NCBI GenBank assembly: GCA_002414705.1
Contig: DIAL01000151.1
Coordinates: 1-10,070 of the forward strand
Direction: 5' to 3'
Origin: Flavobacteriaceae bacterium UBA5079
GTDB taxonomy: Bacteria > Bacteroidota > Bacteroidia > Flavobacteriales > Flavobacteriaceae
Length of the DNA: 10,070 bases
In this document: piece after piece, positions 7,511 to 10,070 of the stretch
Position numbering within the stretch: the first letter of the stretch is position 1
Layout: every line of letters starts with the position of its first letter
The notes under the pieces: generated by a model
The model's input: only the letters and a program-made list of their open reading frames with translations
Told to the model about the DNA's origin: nothing
Database searches by the model: none
Position numbers and translations under genes: made by a program

Positions 7511-7690
7511 TTATTTAACAATCAGCTTTCTAGTCGTGCCAATAGCGTCTTCCTTAATCTTAATATTATAGATTATTGCGTTTAATTTTGATGTGTTTAA
7601 TCTGTTTCTGGTAGGTGTTTTTCAAAGAATATTGTAAATTGAAAATAATAGCTGCCAACCTTTTGAAAGTGTTGGATTATTTATTTCCAA
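7511..7690 (-). pseudogene. Relic of a T9SS type A C-terminal sorting domain
   Basis: Reading the minus strand toward a TAA at 7511-7513, the last 36 codons end in LNTSKLN, IIYNIKIKED and TTRKLIVK, which is the typical end of a T9SS sorting domain. Its last 31 residues align without gaps to the last 31 of the intact 767-aa neighbour, with 12 identities by hand count. The frame is cut by TGA at 7622-7624. Just upstream of that stop, in the same frame, it reads FSIYNIL, matching the family motif before Gly-Lys, so the TGA sits exactly where GGA (Gly) is expected. Further upstream NNPTLSKGW (about 7655-7681) recalls the YPNPT segment, but spacing is shorter than in the intact domain, so that part is less sure. 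No start codon or signal peptide remains. It is best explained as the 3' remnant of a deleted secreted-protein gene. Confidence 0.7.
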
Positions 7691-7745
7691 AGTTACCTTA
7701 ATGTTATTTATACAAAATTAGATGTTTACACAAGCTTATAAATTT

Positions 7746-7753
7746 TATCTTTA
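7746..7753 (+). promoter_or_regulatory. Predicted -7 box of the two-component operon
   Basis: TATCTTTA differs from TAnnTTTG only at the last base and ends 23 bp before the response regulator ATG. No clear TTG occurs at -33. It is the best candidate in the 60 bp upstream of the gene. Confidence 0.35.
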
Positions 7754-7776
7754 CAGTATAGAATACCTATTGATTT

Positions 7777-8460
7777 ATGAAAAAACGTGAAATCAAAATA
7801 TTACTAGTTGATGATGAGCCAGATATTTTAGAAATAGTTGGTTATAATCTGTCTTCTGAAGGATATGAAATTTTTACTGCCGAAAATGGATTGAAAGCTG
7901 TAAAATTGGCAAAAAAAATAAAACCACATCTTATAATCATGGATGTTATGATGCCTGAAATGGATGGCATTGAAGCTTGTGAGCTTCTACGTAAAGAACC
8001 AGATTTAAGCGAAACGGTTATAACGTTTTTGACAGCTCGTGGTGAAGATTATTCTCAAGTTGCTGGATTTGATGCTGGAGCTGACGATTATATTACCAAA
8101 CCTATAAAGCCGAAAGTTTTAATCAGTAAAGTGAAATCCTTATTGCGTCGTTTTAAAGAAGATGTTTCTTCTGAATCTATTGTTAAAATTGGCAATTTGG
8201 TTATTAATAGAGATGAATATAAAATTATTTTAAATGGTGAAGAATTAATTTTGCCTAGAAAAGAATTTGAATTATTATCTTTATTGGCATCCAAACCTGG
8301 AAAAGTATTTAAAAGAGAAGAAATTTTAGATAAAGTCTGGGGAAATGAAGTTATTGTAGGTGGTCGTACCATAGATGTACACATTAGAAAACTCCGTGAA
8401 AAAATTGGCGACGATTCTTTTAAAACCGTAAAAGGTGTTGGTTATAAGTTTGTAGATTAA
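7777..8460 (+). CDS. OmpR/PhoB-family response regulator, 227 aa
   Basis: Cytoplasmic DNA-binding response regulator. The receiver domain (about 5-125) has all key residues: the acidic pair Asp12-Asp13 in LLVDDEPD, phosphoacceptor Asp56 in IIMDVMMPEMDG, Thr86 in FLTARGED and Lys108 in YITKPIKP. The winged-helix effector domain (about 135-225) shows LPRKEFELLSLLASKPGKVF, the recognition-helix segment GGRTIDVHIRKLREKIG and the wing VKGVGYKF. It is full length for the family with no defects. It overlaps the kinase gene by one base (TAATG), so the two form an operon and a cognate pair. The subfamily is PhoB-like, but no phosphate genes are nearby, so a phosphate role is not claimed. Possible targets are the operon itself and the divergent secreted-protein gene; that is inference from position only. 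Confidence 0.96.
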   Translation: MKKREIKILLVDDEPDILEIVGYNLSSEGYEIFTAENGLKAVKLAKKIKPHLIIMDVMMPEMDGIEACELLRKEPDLSETVITFLTARGEDYSQVAGFDAGADDYITKPIKPKVLISKVKSLLRRFKEDVSSESIVKIGNLVINRDEYKIILNGEELILPRKEFELLSLLASKPGKVFKREEILDKVWGNEVIVGGRTIDVHIRKLREKIGDDSFKTVKGVGYKFVD

Positions 8461-9497
8461 TGCAAAAATTAAAAAAGACGTATAAATTTGCGATAAAAAC
8501 ATCGCTGTTCATCACCATATCCTTAACACTCCTTTTGAGTGTTTTTTTGTATGTTCTTAACGCCATGACGTGGTTCATTTTTCCGTTTGCACTGTTTTTT
8601 GGCCTGATTTCATTTCTTATTATTCAATATCGTGTAGAGCGTTTTATATACAGACGTGTAAAAAAAATATATGACGATTTAACACTGCTAGAATCCGCTT
8701 CTTTAACCAAACAGCCTATTACTACAGATATGGCAACGCTTACCAAAGAAATTGATAAGTATGCTAAAGATAAAAAGTTAGAAATTGAAACCTTAAAAGT
8801 TCGGGAGGAATACCGAAAAGAATTTTTAGGAAACGTGTCTCACGAATTAAAGACACCACTTTTTACTGTACAAGGTTATATATTAACCTTGTTAGATGGT
8901 GCTATTGACGATAAACGCATTGCAAAGCGTTATTTACATCGTGCCAGTAAAGGCGTGGAAAGACTCATTTATATTGTTAAAGATTTAGATATGATTACCA
9001 AACTAGAGGTAGGCGATTTAAGTTTAAACAAAGAGGCTTTTGATATTGTTGAGCTGGTTAAAAGTGTGTTTGATTTGTTAGAAATGAAAGCAGCAAAAAA
9101 GAAAATCACGTTAACGTTTGATATGGATTATGTAAATCCCATTATGGTCTATGCTGATAAGGAACGCATAGAGCAAGTCTTAACTAATTTAGTGGTAAAC
9201 TCCATTAAATACGGTAGAGAAAAGGGGACTACTGAAGTAAGTATTGAAAACTTAATTAAAAATAAAGTCATTGTTCGAGTTACGGACAATGGAGAAGGTA
9301 TTTCTGAAGAACATTTATCTAGAATTTTCGAACGCTTTTACCGAGTAGACAAAAGTGGTTCACGAAAAGAAGGTGGCTCTGGATTAGGTTTGTCTATTGT
9401 AAAACATATTATTGAAGCGCATGACGAGCGTATTTATATAGAAAGCGAACCCGATGTAGGAAGTGAGTTTTCATTTAGCATGGAAAAGGCTAAATAA
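8460..9497 (+). CDS. Membrane sensor histidine kinase with minimal sensor region, 345 aa
   Basis: Partner kinase of the preceding regulator. Two membrane helices, about 13-33 and 37-56, are joined by only a few residues, so there is no periplasmic sensor domain. A linker with coiled-coil character (about 90-120) leads to the HisKA domain with FLGNVSHELKTPLFTVQGY and phosphoacceptor His128. The ATPase domain has the N box NLVVNSIKYG (Asn247), the G1 box VTDNGEGI (276-281 core), the F box FERFYRVD (290-297) and the G2 box GGSGLGLSIVKHII. No HAMP or PAS domain is evident. The layout resembles the PhoR-like kinases widespread in Bacteroidota. The signal could be sensed within the membrane or through a partner protein. 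The ATG at 8460 overlaps the regulator's stop. The 3' end overlaps the opposing glycosyltransferase gene by 27 bp. Confidence 0.95.
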   Translation: MQKLKKTYKFAIKTSLFITISLTLLLSVFLYVLNAMTWFIFPFALFFGLISFLIIQYRVERFIYRRVKKIYDDLTLLESASLTKQPITTDMATLTKEIDKYAKDKKLEIETLKVREEYRKEFLGNVSHELKTPLFTVQGYILTLLDGAIDDKRIAKRYLHRASKGVERLIYIVKDLDMITKLEVGDLSLNKEAFDIVELVKSVFDLLEMKAAKKKITLTFDMDYVNPIMVYADKERIEQVLTNLVVNSIKYGREKGTTEVSIENLIKNKVIVRVTDNGEGISEEHLSRIFERFYRVDKSGSRKEGGSGLGLSIVKHIIEAHDERIYIESEPDVGSEFSFSMEKAK

Positions 9498-10070
9498 TTT
9501 GTTGTAATTCAATTCGTAGTTTAACTCGCTTAACCCTTTAAAATTTTTAGCTACCTGTAGTTTTTCTAAACTAAAATCGTCTTGTTTACAGTAAGGAACT
9601 AGGCCATTTTCTTGTAGCCGTTCTGCTAGATATTCTTGTTCAAATTGGCCTGGAGTGGGAATGAAAAAGGCTTGTTTTTCCAGTTTTACCAAATCCATAA
9701 TAGTTGTATATCCTGATCTTGAAATGACTAATGCACTTTCGTTAATAGCCTCTTCAAGTAGTGAACTTGTAAGATAGTTATAAACCGTTATGCCATTTGT
9801 TACTTCCTTTTTTATTTCGTTTTCAACAAGCCCTTTTACAAGTAAAACAGATCCATTAAAGTTTATTAATTCCTTAAATAGACGTGTTTCTAAAAAAGTT
9901 CGTTGTGGTTCTGGTCCAGATAATAAAACCAGAATATCATATTTTATAGGAATAACTTTTTTGCTAAAACGACTTAAAGGACCAATATATTTTAGGTTGG
10001 AAAAAGGGGTTTCCACATGACCCAATTTTCCACTCAAATTATGGATTCCACTGGCATCTGGAACCCAACA
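9471..10070 (-). CDS. MurG-like GT-B glycosyltransferase, C-terminal part (5' end off the right edge)
   Basis: C-terminal 199 residues of a glycosyltransferase with MurG-type fold (family 28-like); donor and acceptor are unknown. The frame is open to the right edge and reads CWVPDASGIHNLSGKLGH, which is the end of the acceptor-binding domain in this group, so the protein starts beyond the window. ILVLLSGPEPQRTFLE opens the nucleotide-sugar-binding domain. SRSGYTTIMDLVKLEKQAFF plus the following IPTPGQFEQEYLAERL is the MurG-like donor-binding signature, with a GxxTxxDL-like helix and Gln/Glu residues that contact the sugar nucleotide in relatives. It is not MurG itself: the loop is SGYTT rather than the usual GAxTxxE arrangement. 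It probably acts on envelope or surface glycans at the inner membrane. It converges on the kinase gene with no terminator between them. Confidence 0.85.
   Translation of the reverse strand, partial: CWVPDASGIHNLSGKLGHVETPFSNLKYIGPLSRFSKKVIPIKYDILVLLSGPEPQRTFLETRLFKELINFNGSVLLVKGLVENEIKKEVTNGITVYNYLTSSLLEEAINESALVISRSGYTTIMDLVKLEKQAFFIPTPGQFEQEYLAERLQENGLVPYCKQDDFSLEKLQVAKNFKGLSELNYELNYNKLFSLFHAK

Larger units (their letters stand above)
7401..7776. other. 376-bp divergent intergenic region
   Basis: AT-rich gap between the secreted-protein gene (-) and the response regulator gene (+). It holds a -7 box for each flanking gene and, in the middle, a decayed T9SS C-terminal coding segment on the minus strand. 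A short inverted repeat TTTATC / GATAAA (7451-7456 and 7471-7476) lies upstream of the secreted-protein promoter; it is too short and AT-rich to call an operator. I see no intact gene, RNA gene or terminator here. Confidence 0.6.

Noticed and set aside
7500..7571. Short plus-strand frame of 23 codons starting at ATG 7500, hydrophobic
   Set aside because: Too short, no promoter-like box upstream, and it lies antisense to the T9SS relic whose reading explains the same bases.
7583..7590. TAATTTTG, an exact match to the -7 consensus on the plus strand
   Set aside because: Nearly 190 bp from the response regulator start, no TTG at the right spacing, and it falls within the relic coding segment; chance matches are common in AT-rich DNA.
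8088..8384. Minus-strand open frame of 98 codons
   Set aside because: Antisense to the response regulator linker and DNA-binding domain, which is clearly the real gene.
9790..10020. Plus-strand open frame of 76 codons
   Set aside because: Antisense to the conserved glycosyltransferase donor domain.
10035..10037. TTG as start codon of the glycosyltransferase
   Set aside because: The frame continues to the window edge with family-typical residues (CWVPDASGIHN), so the gene is truncated by the window, not started here.

Overview
The window comes from a low-GC member of the Bacteroidota, most likely a marine-type Flavobacteriaceae species. The evidence is a C-terminal type IX secretion (T9SS) sorting domain on a secreted protein, a DUF4296-type lipoprotein, TAnnTTTG-like -7 promoter boxes and starts without obvious Shine-Dalgarno sequences. 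No genus can be named from the sequence alone. I see no phage, insertion sequence, CRISPR array, tRNA or rRNA.

Layout. Positions 1-1509 (+) hold the 3' end of a dihydroorotase gene (pyrC), overlapped by ATGA with a small DUF4296-like lipoprotein gene. Positions 1502-2518 (-) encode an NAD(P)-dependent epimerase/dehydratase that converges on the lipoprotein gene with an 8-bp overlap. Divergent from it, 2608-3915 (+) is tyrosyl-tRNA synthetase (tyrS), closed by a perfect 13-bp hairpin that probably works in both directions. Positions 4045-5025 (-) encode a LuxE/PaaK-like acyl-protein synthetase homologue with no lux partners nearby. Positions 5097-7400 (-) encode a 767-residue secreted protein with a signal peptide, two cysteine-matched 96-residue repeats, a lamin-tail-like domain carrying an EF-hand-like loop, and a T9SS C-terminal domain. 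A strong terminator follows it.

The 376-bp gap at 7401-7776 contains promoters for both flanking genes. It also contains what reads as the decayed C-terminal end of a second T9SS cargo gene (about 7511-7690, minus strand), interrupted by a TGA. Positions 7777-9497 (+) encode an OmpR/PhoB-type response regulator and a sensor kinase with almost no periplasmic domain, joined by TAATG. The 3' part of a MurG-like GT-B glycosyltransferase gene (9471 to the right edge, -) converges on the kinase gene with a 27-bp overlap.

How they work together. Most of the window is core housekeeping: pyrimidine synthesis, tRNA charging, a signalling pair and a glycosyltransferase. One secreted cargo gene and the remnant of another sit between the housekeeping block and the two-component block. 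I do not see a multi-gene novel system. The best leads are the T9SS relic, the orphan LuxE-like protein, two promoters placed so close to their ATGs that leaderless mRNAs are predicted, and the exact repeat architecture of the secreted protein.
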